Positions 21,421 to 32,238 of a DNA stretch of 64,000 nt are shown one piece after another. The stretch spans positions 8,742,001 to 8,806,000 of the forward strand of contig CM114275.1 of assembly GCA_050084515.1 (NCBI GenBank), read 5' to 3'. The position numbers and the translations under genes are program-made. Origin of the DNA: Blasia pusilla. Taxonomy: Eukaryota > Marchantiophyta > Marchantiopsida > Blasiales. The notes under the pieces were generated by a model. It worked only from the letters and a program-made list of their open reading frames with translations, was not told where the DNA came from and made no database searches. Position 1 is the stretch's first letter. Every line of letters starts with the position of its first letter.

Positions 21421-22039
21421 CGCAGCAAGCGACACACTAAAAAATGAAACGCCCCCCGAAACTGCCTCTCTCGCAATTGTGGAGTCTCCGCGTCCTCCGC
21501 TCCACCCTCCTTCCGCGAATTGTCACACGCTCGGCCCCGAGAAGTCAATCGATTTACCTCCACGAAACCAGACAAACGAGCAGCGATGACGCATCTGATA
21601 CCAACGGAGCTGTCGCGAGCCTTCGCGCACATGTTTTGCGCAAGGCCCGTATATGCGATGACGGACGGACTGCCGTCAGTCATTCCTCGTCGTTCGATGG
21701 ATGTAACATCAGGTATAACGGTGCAGCCAGACCGGTGGGGAAGGTCTTCCCGTCCAATTCAGCCGGAGGTCCGGTAAGCGCTCCAAACCGCGACGTCAAC
21801 AACAATTTTCCTTCAGAAAATTCAAACCCATGCGAGAAGGAATAAAAGGATAGTAAAAGAACAGAAAAGGCCATCCGCAATAAGGAGTACAAAACGCGAA
21901 CATCATAACCCACCTGGAGGATAAGGGAGGAGGAGAAAGTATTTTAAATATTATATTGTTATTGGAGAGTGTTTTTTTATGGTTTAAGTTTGTACGTGTT
22001 TTATTTGTGATAATTGGGTGAAAAAAATTTGAACTTATG

Positions 22040-22690
22040 TGCAGTAACAAACACTTTACTAATGTCAGTAGGAAAAAATAGTGGGATAGTAAATAAAGTT
22101 GTAACATAATTTGAATTTTGAATTCATATTAGATGGGTAGAGAAAATAATTTGAGTGGAAAATTATTTAAATTAATTAATTATTATTTAATAATTTAGAT
22201 TCTAATGGGCGATCTTAGAATTAAAAAATTATGAAATAATTAACAAAAATTGCAAAATTAAATTTTTGAGAAGGGAAAATGAATTTTAATGGAGAAAGAG
22301 TGGATATTGTTTAAATTTTATGGAAGGGTGGAATTATTCATGGGAGTGGGGTATCATTTAAATTTTAGTTTAATAATGGAATTATTTAGAAAAGTGGAAT
22401 GTTATTACATATCTAATATTTTTAATTAAATTATAGAAAATATATCTAATAATTTTAATTAAAATTATGTTTGTTTAAAAAATAATCCTGTTAATTCAAA
22501 TTTGATATTTTGGGAAGGAAAAAATGAATTTGGATTGACAAGGGAAATTATTTCATTAATTAAAATCAACTAATAATTTAATTAGTGGATGTTATTTTGG
22601 TCGGAAGAGTGGAAGGCGCAGAGTAGGTTTTCTTTTAACTTTTATGGAGAAGTGAAATTATTTAGTATATAAAAAATGACTTTCAAAATC
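22040..22690. repeat. AT-rich interspersed repeat, copy 1
   Basis: This stretch is about 75-80 percent AT and aligns in the same orientation with 59309-59960. Shared pieces include GTGGGATAGTA, TGGGTAGAGAAAAT, GAATTTTAATGGAGAA, TGTTTAAATTTT and GGAGTGGAAT-like blocks. No coding frame is conserved. It may be the body of a non-autonomous element. Confidence 0.75.
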
Positions 22691-24060
22691 GCATTAAAAT
22701 CATGAGTACTAGAGGTCGTTTTATGTTCTCATGGCCTTGCATGGTCAATGAAGGGGTCTCCAATTAGTCAATGCTCCAAAAATTCCCTATGAAAAATCAA
22801 GCAAAAGCTATTGGAAATAAATTTCCAACATGTGAGGAGAAATTATCTAAGGTAGAAGGAGGTTGTTTAAGAAGAGGACCGGACATACCAAGATAGAGGG
22901 GATCCCTTCTTCTCTCAAGGAAAATATGGTTGGGCCCTCTCCAAAGGGTCCTTGCGCCTACTCATCCTCGGGTTAGTGCAATAGGTGTTAGAAGTGGGTT
23001 ATAATTCAAGAGAGACTCATGCAAAACAAGGTGCACTTCAGCACACTCAAACCTGTGACATGCGCCTCTACAATGAACACGTCTTCCACTCCATTAGAGT
23101 CTCGTGCTTGGAAGAAATAGTAACAATAAATTAGTTAATCTCTTATCCAAAGAGAACTTGTGGTTATGGGATCTTGACCTTGGGTTAACTAACCCGAGGA
23201 TGAATAGGCATGAGTCAACGAATCAATAGGGTCCATAAGTCCCTACCCGCTCCAACTAGAGGGAGCAAGTCCATCTACTATCCCTCTCTCGAGAATCTAG
23301 AGAGTTAAGAGACTATTGAGACACATGAAACTCCCCAGCTATGCTAATGTACAAGAAGTGATGGGAGTCTTAAGGCCACGTTTTGGTAAGATCCCTTGCA
23401 CAATTCCACCCTCTTAACAACTGGGAAAACAAATAAACACATGAAGAGCACTCCAACTAACCTTAGGACAAAGAGTACTTGCCATACATCATAGACTTCT
23501 ACATACATGAGATGAACACACAAGGTGATTCAATTCCTTCTTACAAGCTTGTTGGTGGCAAGTGGGTGTTTTATAATGGAGAAAATTTGCACAAGCTCAA
23601 CACGAAAACTAACTGGAATTATATAGACCAGAGGCTTGGATAAGAAGAGGAGAGAAATGATAAGAGCAACCAAGGCTTGTATAGCTACAAGGAGGCTACC
23701 CTAAAAGAAACCCTAAAATCTAACTTTAAAAAGGGTTTGATCAACTTATTCCCCTTAATGGGCATTCCTAAATTTATGAGAGATCTTACTTGTAAATCTC
23801 TATTTAGACATGTCTTCCATACTGTAATGGGTTTGGAGAGGAGCAACTATATTCTTTGCTTAATCAACATAGTTAAAGCTTGATTACGACCCTTACAAGA
23901 AGTCGACTCCAACTGCAGAGCTTGCAGAATGCAAGTTATTCTACAACTTTCTTGACCTTAGGATGCCAATTTTGAACGATAGGATGTTAGCATCCGTGCT
24001 AGGTATTAATTTTCTCATTAATACGAAATGATACGAAATAGATTGTCTCGAGATTAGTGT
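22691..24060. other. unassigned, probably decayed transposon flank
   Basis: Only short frames without motifs. The position just downstream (minus-strand sense) of copia RNase H remnants makes a decayed copia 3' region and LTR possible, but no LTR pair was found. Confidence 0.35.
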
Positions 24061-24099
24061 TCCTCCCTATCCCTACTTCCATGCTAGTAAGAATCCGAA

Positions 24100-24560
24100 T
24101 ACGAGTGCTCCCCATGGATTCGTGTCATTCCGTTATAAAACTCAAAATCCTAAAATGGAGTCGCACACTGGCTTTTGTGTACAAGTCAACAAACATGTCT
24201 TGTGTCTTGGAATATACTATATTCTCAACACAAGTATGCAAAAAAAGTATAAAAAAAGGTTTGTGTTTAGGTAATGTAATGTATGCCTTTGTAAGAGCAT
24301 CAACAACCATATCATTAGTGGTGGTATATTCCACATCCACCTCCTTTCCAATATGCTTTCTTATGAAATTGAAGTCTATGTCGATGTGCTTCATCTTTTG
24401 ATTTTGTATTTGATTCTTGATCACATGAATGTTGCCCATGTTATTTGGTTGAAGTTCCCTCAACCAAATAACCTCCTTGGTGGCATGTGTGAGGGTCACT
24501 CTATCTTAGTAATGAATTAAGCAATAGTTGATTTCTTCTTATTAGACAAACTTACATCTC
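24100..24560 (-). pseudogene. copia family 2 RNase H remnant
   Basis: The minus strand reads THATKEVIWLRELQPNNMG, then KHIDIDFNFIRKHIGKEVDVEY and DMVVDALTKA. This is the C-terminal RNase H signature of copia elements. It differs clearly from copia 1 and 2, so it is another family. Stops and missing segments make it a remnant. Confidence 0.85.
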
Positions 24561-25399
24561 CTCCGCGAAAGAGAAAAAAATAATCCCTCCATATGTGATT
24601 TATCTTCTTTTCCTCCAAGATTGTTCTCCTTGTCTCGCTTGTTGTGTCCATACGCATTGCTACACAATCTATATGGTTGTTTACATCCACACAACAACAT
24701 TGTCAATCTTCCCAACGCATGGGAGGACTTTTACTCACACACGTACACCAAGACCACAAAACAAAATAAATGTAAGAATGACGTACTCATCCAACTCCAC
24801 TCTCGATAGTATATATTGTCATCAAGTCTCATTTACCCACCCTTCACCATGAGGGTATGCAGACTCTAATACCCTAGATCCTACCAAATCTTAAAAGGAA
24901 GAGTACTTTTGAGGTTCAACATGAGAAGAATGCCTCTTGAAAGCCATGTCCTCCCTTCGTATAACCTTGGGAAGAGTCAAAAGAGCCATCCTCCAAATGT
25001 AGCACAATTTGGTAATTTTCACACATCTTTTATTGGGAAACCATTAACTAGGTCAATAGGTCCCTTCACACGAGATAGAAAAAGAGGGAGTTTGTCAAAA
25101 TCGTCGATCCTACTAGCAATCTCGAAGAAATGAAATTGTGACTAAATTCATATGATGATTTAGGAAAACGTTATAACTCACTATATCATTGATTCCCTAC
25201 ACCGTCAACATGGTAGAACTCTAACCATCAACTAACTATAATTTGACAAGCTTGATTCATGTCTTCATCAATACACCAATAAGCTTGCAATCCTTCAAGG
25301 AAAAAGTGGAGATTCTCTTATTCACCTATTGAGACTAATCTAAACTTATGCCTCCTTCCTTTTTGTAATTAACATGCCTAATAAGTAGGACACATACTC

Positions 25400-25625
25400 T
25401 AAGTTTGTCATCTTAACTTATTTCTAAGAGCTTTCTTTTGAATCTTTATAGTTGTAGGATTGGAACTTAGCAGAAGTAGATTATCTATATAAAGTGCCAT
25501 AATTAGATGTTCATTGGTTATAAAATAGATTGAGTAGACATTAACATCCAATTTTGAGTCGCTAACCTTTGAGAATAATGACGAACAAGTATTCATCCAT
25601 CCAAGTGTGACATCTATTGGGTGAT
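25400..25625 (-). pseudogene. copia family 2 reverse transcriptase remnant
   Basis: MNTCSSLFSK and LIMALYIDNLLLLSSN correspond to the copia RT active-site region, in which the usual YVDDLLL has Asp to Asn in the second position. It lies about 1 kb upstream of the RNase H remnant on the same strand, which fits one decayed element. Confidence 0.8.
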
Positions 25626-26159
25626 ATGGTGGTTTTCCATCTTACCCATTCTAACTTCGTGTATCAAGTTAAATGCACTAAAATTTCCATGGCCAATGCA
25701 ATAGCAAGAATCAAGGAGTTAAGTTATGCAATGTGACAAGCAATAGATGACTATATCGCATCTCACTTGCAATGTTTAGACACTTACAAGTGTCTTTTGA
25801 TACTTTCCTAAACAGTCATGCTCACTAATGTCATAATACCTCATGAATCCTCAAATCGCCCCTTCTCACAGTCCTTCTTTTTCGTTGTCAATACTTATTA
25901 TCAACAATGCATTTAGGTGGTATTATAATGTGTGCAACTATCAGTGTTGATTGGTCAGCCCGAGGTGGTGGTGAGTGGCCACTCATCTCATAATTTATTC
26001 ACATCTAATTAACCACTAGTGTTCACTTTGATCTATTTCAAACAATTGATGCGGGGCCTAGTTGATATGTTTCTTCCTTCATTTTTTCCCCCTCCTTTTG
26101 CATCCCTTTCCCCTTTCATTTCACTTCACTTTCCTTTCATCAGCATTTGTTAAACAAGA

Positions 26160-26190
26160 CTAGTATGATATCCGTGTTATGCACCCGTTA
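26160..26190 (-). other. Helitron-like 3' end
   Basis: On the minus strand a GC-rich hairpin core (ACGGGTGCATAACACGGAT) is followed after a few bases by ACTAGTC. A short hairpin just before CTAG is the typical Helitron 3' terminus. Related hairpins occur at 26317, 36177 and 58853. No Rep/helicase is present, so it would be non-autonomous. Confidence 0.45.
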
Positions 26191-26316
26191 AATCTTTGGT
26201 CCTTTTAATTTAAGTACTCCTTAAACACGAGTCAAGGGCATAAGAGCTTTCAAAGGACCGGTGTCTGGGTTTCCTGACCCCATCCTCTCCGATGATACTT
26301 TTCGCCATAGACAACA

Positions 26317-26346
26317 CTAGTAAGGTGTCCATGCGATGCACGGGAA
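26317..26346 (-). other. Helitron-like 3' end
   Basis: The minus strand reads CCCGTGCATCGCATGGACA, a six-pair stem with one wobble, followed by CCTTACTAG. It lies 157 bp from a similar end in the same orientation, which suggests a nested or tandem pair. Confidence 0.5.
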
Positions 26347-28543
26347 ATAAAAAAGTGTTCGAAGAGCTTTTGTTAGTGTATAGCCCATGAAGGAATTAAT
26401 GATGTTGCACACAAATTCGAATTTTTTTCTTGTTGCCTGTAACATGTGAAACATTTTTTGTTGCTCAGTTACCACATGTCAAGCATATAGGAGTTCGCAA
26501 ATCTAGAAAGCATTCTCCCATAATAATATTGATTAACGATTTGGAATCCATCGTCCCGCTTTAAGTGATCCATAGGTGAGTTCATCGACCAAATGCATCG
26601 GTTGCATGGGTGAAACTAAGAGAAACTCTATTTAGGGTAGAGTGGCTAAGAGCTTGATGTCTATCTAGATTTTATGGGTAGACTCTTTGAGACACAACCA
26701 ATCCTAAGCTTGCAAATTACTTGCCTATTCTTTTGGTCGAGCTCGTTCTTGCAGCAGGAAGAATGAACTCTACATCGAGTCTTCAGTAGCAGGTTGAAAA
26801 TTTCATTTGACTTCCTGACATTTGTGCTCCTCTGTTTTCATCGAGCTCGTCCTTCCAATCGGACGGAGCAATGTAACCTTCGAATGTTAGGGTTATGGAT
26901 TCCAGCGAGAGGTTGTTGAAAGAGAGATTGTTTTAAAAGCGAAGAGTCCTTCAACTTGGCAGGATCACTATCATGTTATGCTCAGATCCAATTGGTTAGA
27001 AGAGGTCGCCAGTCGGTATCTGATATGTCTGAAATTTCTGTGGCCGTTTCTCTACAGAAACATACTTTCGAGATCGTCATTCACACACCTAGTGATCATA
27101 GGGATCAACTTTGTTCAAGAAGATTATAATTGCACGCATTTATGTCTTCAGTCGATCCGGCGGGATAATAGGTTATCAAACTAGTCAGAATTCTGGTTTC
27201 CTTGGTATTCTTCGACATGGTGAATTTATCATTCTGTGCATGTTTCAATGTATTGCTTTTTTCTGTGGCCTCCTCTAGCTATGGGATGAAAACAGGATTG
27301 CCCTTGACGCAGGTAATGACTGAAAATGATGAGGAGACTGAAGATAGAAGGTCAGTAACCTTCTTGTTCAGTGCGTTCTCTTAGAACTCTCATTCCACGA
27401 TCCAAGCAGATCAGAAAGGAGTGAGTTGCAGGATTTACTGTAAAAGTTGCATCCTCACGAATATATAGACCAATTTAGCATCTCAAGGTCAGAAATGAGA
27501 ATAATGAAGGTATGAAAAAGTCACACGCTTCACTCACGGCTCTCAAGAAACTCTTGTCTGCTCTATATCCAGTCTCGAACTGGAGGAACCTTGCTGCCTG
27601 ATAACTCACACATGAGGAAGGTGCACGAGTTCCTGCATTGTCGAGACATCACAAGATGCACGGAGTGACTCCAATTTCATGGCTGAGTTACTAGGCTCGC
27701 ATCCTCCATAGTGAACACCTTAGTCTGCTGCTAAGGCAGACTGAACAATTCGTGATTGTGAACACCTACGCTCTAAGCCACAAGACGGCGAGTATGTGTG
27801 TAACCACATCCGAAGCACCAATCGAAAATGATGCAGAACTCGCCAAGAGGTGGACCGGACCGACTGCTAGTTGTGCACGAAGAGGTGGGATCTATCAAAA
27901 AAATTTTAAAGACCTGAAACCTCGCAGAATATGATGTGAAGAGGTGAACAAGTCTCTTTGAAGAGCCTTAGACGGGCCTTTCCTTATATTCAACCAAATC
28001 CCGATCCGAAGATTAGACTGAGCGGAAAAGGATGAGACGCCATGCATCCGACGGAACTCCAGAGAAGTAAGATGAAGTATGATTTGTTGTGCAAAGATTT
28101 GTCGCCTTAAGAACCCGACAAGCTCCAAAGAAACATATTACATGCGGAGATTAGTTACCACTTTTCTCCGAGAGCCTCAGGACGGGCCCACTCTAGTCGT
28201 TAGAATTCCAACACGAAGATTAGATCAGTGCGGCCATGAGACGTCGTGAATCCGACGGCGATGGAAGCCCCTCGTCTGCAGTAGTTCTTTCGTGCCTGCA
28301 ATAGTGGTAGTCCATGTACCGGAAGAATCTATCCGCGAATCATTCTCCAATCCTCCCCGACAGACGGACAGACGGACAGACTGCCGCTATCTCTACACGC
28401 TCACTCGGATGATCCATTCACTTGCAGATCGGAGCACTCTTCTGCGATCGTCGCATTTAAGTAGATATCCTGAAGCATCGGTCGCTTCGGATCGTATTTG
28501 GGAGGGAGACGCAGAAAGATTGAGAGATCGAGGGAGTTGAGCT
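26347..28543. other. no recognised gene upstream of NDPK
   Basis: No domain was recognised. Two related blocks of about 100 bp precede the NDPK gene (27964-28062 and 28167-28262; both hold a GACGGGCC piece, a CGAAGATTAGA piece, GAGACG and ATCCGACGG). The NDPK promoter should lie in the last few hundred bases. Confidence 0.45.
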
Positions 28544-30874
28544 ATGGCCAGCACAATGGCAGCGGTGGCAGGAGCGAGAGGGATTGTTGGGGGTTTGGGG
28601 TGCGAGGCTCACAGGACGGGGAAGAAGCAGGAGCGGTACCGCGTAGGAGTGGTGAAGGCATTGTCCAATGAAGCTGGATTCCGGGCTTTGAAATGGCAAT
28701 CCTCGAGCATCTCTGGTGTTGGGGCTCCTGGCTTCAAGCCATCTCGCCCGCTCCCGACTCTACACTCCTCCCGCTCTGCCCTCGTTGTCGCCGCGGTATG
28801 AATGTGTGAATGAATGTGTGTCTTTCCAGTTCCTCTCATTTCAATCACAAGTCGAGAATTCTGTGTGCCTGAATCGAGAATGCGTCTAACAGAAAGTCTG
28901 GGAATAGAGACGTAGTGTCTTGCTCAATAGGATTGGGAACATATTCGTAAGTCGTGCTCATTTTGATATTCTGGATTCCTTTCACCCTCAAGCGAGCGCG
29001 AGTGGAGGACCCACTCTGTCAATTTTGAAGTGTAGAGTCGTCTCTATTGGCAGCAATGTCGTCTCTTCCTCCGTCGGTACTATATGGAATTCCTTGTCGT
29101 GCCTTTTATGCGGCGTGCTTTTGTGCGATTGACGATTCCTTCGCTGCTTTCTGAGGTGGGGCTGAATGATGATACTGCCAGGCCGTCGAGAGGTCGTATA
29201 TCATGATCAAGCCTGATGGTGTTCAGAGAGGACTGGTAAGAATCAGATGGTTTTTCCAGGATTGATATTGAAGGGTTGTTGGACTTGAATTGCCCTGCAA
29301 TAATTTTAGATTCTCGTGATAAAACTGGGAGGTTGCTGTGAACCCTTGATAGTAGTAGGCCCCAATCTGTTTAAGCAGGAAAGCCTCGTGACATGCCCTT
29401 GGTGGATGCTTCGCAGGTTGGTGAGATCATTTCTAGATTTGAGCGTAAGGGTTTTACACTGAAGGGGCTGAAGCTCTTCCAAACTTCTGAAGAACTGGCT
29501 AAGGTTCCCATCCTCCCCTTCTTTGTTTTCGCAGAACTGCAAGGCTAGAAAATAAAGAACATGCCGAAAGACGTATGCTTCATTGTGCTTCACAATGTCA
29601 CTGTGATTTCGTGGTCAAAGAGTAAACTCGTTGATTCTTAGCCCTGGGGAAACGAGGCTAATGTCTCTTGCAGAGTCCTCCGTTGGTTGTGACGTCTAGC
29701 AGCTTAAATGAGGAAATGCCAGGGAGGAGAGATTCGTGTGACGAGATAGGTGGAGGGGAGCTCTGCACATAAGCTAATATCTATCCAATTTTACGATGTC
29801 TCGAATTTGCAGGAGCACTACTCGGAGCTAAAGGAGAAACCCTTCTTTCCCTCGCTTGTCGAGTACATTATTTCTGGGCCAGTCGTCTGCATGGTATTGT
29901 CCTCGATCAATCCCACCTGGTCACGAACTTTGTCCCTAATTCTTCTCTTGCTGACAGGAACGCGAAGTTAAGCTTCCAATATAGTATGGGCTTTATTCTT
30001 TTCATTTGCAACCGAGTTTCTATGCGGTTGGGAGCATGTGCCTACTTCTTAGACACGAGCGGAACGTCCATACAAAGTGTCCGTTTGAGGATTCTTGCTG
30101 TGCTACCTGTCAATCTATAACGAGAGAACGAATTCGAAGTTCAATTCCTGGTCTCGCTGTGCTTGCAGCACGGTGAAAAGAAACAAGGGCTGCTCGAGAT
30201 TCTCAACTCAGTTGAGTAGTGGTCATCAAACTCCTGAGCAACCATCTTTTTTGTCAGGTATGGGAGGGCCCTGGTGTAGTAGCATCAGCTAGAAAGCTGA
30301 TTGGCGTGACCAATCCCCTCAACGCAGAACCTGGCACCATTCGCGGAGATTTTGGTCTTCAAAGTGGCAGGTACTTTATTCCCAGAACCGACAACATTTT
30401 ATTGCTATCGGGGTGCTCGCATTTTCTTGGGAAGTGTCGTGTAGGAAATTTTGCAACATAGATCTCTTGTGCTTCTATGTCTGTCGTGTTGTATAAAAGT
30501 GACAAGGTTACTCACAGCCTTTGGACTTAAAGCTCAACTCCTCGTCCGTCTTGTTCGGTGCAGGAACGTTATTCATGGCAGTGACAGCCCAGCAAACGGT
30601 GAAAGAGAAATTGGTTGGTGTTGCAAACCTTCATAATGCAAACATGCGCTTGCTTGCGTGTTTTTCTTGCACGACATGGTTATTTTGTCTATCTTGCAGC
30701 TTCAAGTGGCTGGCTGGTGTTGAAAATCCCGGCGTGCATTTGCCATATGATGAGATTGAGTGGATCCAAGAGTAACGAAATCGTTTGTTGCATGCATCCG
30801 CAGCTCTTTGGTTCAAGGAAGGAGAGGTGGTGGAGTGGACATCAACTATTACTCCATGGATAATCGAGAAGTAG
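28544..30874 (+). CDS. NDPK2: nucleoside diphosphate kinase, plastid type
   Basis: Seven exons join in phase with GT-AG introns: 28544-28795, 29182-29235, 29417-29503, 29813-29893, 30258-30370, 30564-30613, 30804-30874, giving 235 residues. The first 84 residues are rich in Ser, Arg, Gly and Ala with few acidic residues and look like a plastid transit peptide. The kinase fold follows: VERSYIMIKPDGVQRGL with the nucleotide-binding Lys, FPSLVEYIISGPVVCM, NPLNAEPGTIRGDFG and NVIHGSDSPANGEREIGA with the catalytic His. The enzyme moves phosphate between NTPs and NDPs by a phosphohistidine. Length and targeting resemble plant type II NDPK (Arabidopsis NDPK2, about 231 residues). The third intron uses a weak donor (AAG|GTTCCC). 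The last exon is duplicated directly downstream. NDPK3-type targeting is not excluded. Confidence 0.95.
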
Positions 30875-30953
30875 AGTAATTGGTTAAAGGAAGGAGAGTT
30901 GGTGGAGTGGACATCAACCACTACTCAACGGATAATCGAGAAGTAGAGTAATT
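30810..30953 (+). repeat. 72-bp tandem duplication of the last NDPK exon
   Basis: Unit 1 (30810-30881) is the end of the coding exon with its stop. Unit 2 (30882-30953) repeats it with several changes. Unit 2 is a multiple of three and stays open to its own TAG (LKEGELVEWTSTTTQ, IIEK). It has no clear splice acceptor of its own, so it probably lies in the 3' UTR. Confidence 0.95.
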
Positions 30954-32238
30954 AGTGGCTCGTAAACGAGCTGCAAACTCACTTTCACAAATTCCTGGGA
31001 GAGAATGGAGGTGGGGTTCGCTCTCGGCTGTCGCCCACATTTTTCGGTCCACATGGATCATTGTTCCACGGCACTCAGTGAGAAACTATTGCTTACATTT
31101 TGGGAGTTTACATGCCGCCGCTCTTTTCAATAAGTTGTTTCCGCACCATGAGAGCATTCACAAATGAACGATCTGCGTTCGGTCAAAAAGGTGACTGCAG
31201 AGAGTTCCTTTCATCCTTCCCTGGACATGTGCTACATCCCCATGATTATGAAAGGCTGACACACTCGGGTATTGTTTCTCCAACACACAAAATTTCACGT
31301 TCAGAATTCTTCAAGTTACCTTCCTCTGATTACTGGTCAGTGTTCTCCCTAATGTATTTGTGCCATGCTCTCATCTCTACATGGTGAGATGTTCCCGGCG
31401 GCATTCGCACTGCATGAATAAGAGTATTATGAATCCACGACATTCTTTCATCGGATGAAGCGGGCGGGAGGGGAGCACTTGTGACTAGCCATCGGATCCA
31501 TTTTCTTCTCGTCTGGTTCCAAGTGACAGGTGTATTTTATGTGATGGAAGATTTCGTTCGGTTCTGGTAACGTGGAAGAGCTTGTCTTCGGCGATACTGA
31601 AAGATGTTTCACCCTTCGCCGTTTTCCTCCTATCTATGTATGTGTAGCAATAGAACATTTAGGCACACCTCGAATCGTTTTTCTGCGGAGCGATATATCA
31701 AGTAGTCCAATATTCCACATACCAAACAAAATCGTGTTTTTCTGAACAGATCAGTTTGATCTCAGGTGCTTTTGAACTTTGGACGGGCGGGGCCGGTAAC
31801 AAATGTTCGCTCATTCATGATTTGAAAATTGAAGACTTGCATGAAAAGCGTTTGACGAAAGGAGAGGAAGCTGATTCTCCCTCTTTCCTAAATTAAAATA
31901 CATCTGACATGACATGCTTATTCCCAAGAGAATATCTGTGAATAAGAAGACTGCTTTGTATAAAAAGAAGGCGTTTTAGGTTCACGGCGAGGCTTCCTTC
32001 ACCCCGACTGACTAAGAACCTCTGACAGCTATATCCTTTCCCCATCCCCTGTCTATCAAATTCGATTTGTATGTTTGGACGTTTGTTTGTGTGGCCTTGT
32101 GTCTACACTCTCCAGAATGATCTGGCACTATATCTCCAGCCTTATGATCTTCCTTTGCTGGGTTCAAAGAATAATTTACTCTTCCTAGATTCGTCTCATC
32201 TGTCTTTTTCAGGAACCCTTTCGACCAGGTGGGGACGG
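30954..32238. other. intergenic space between convergent NDPK and ATXR genes
   Basis: Holds the 3' flanks of both genes. No conserved frame, RNA gene or transposon domain was recognised. Confidence 0.5.

Noticed and set aside
21444-21845. 133-codon frame on the + strand opposite the C2 gene leader
   Set aside because: It overlaps the 5' UTR intron and upstream region of the C2 gene, has no recognisable motif, and its composition fits chance openness of GC-rich DNA.
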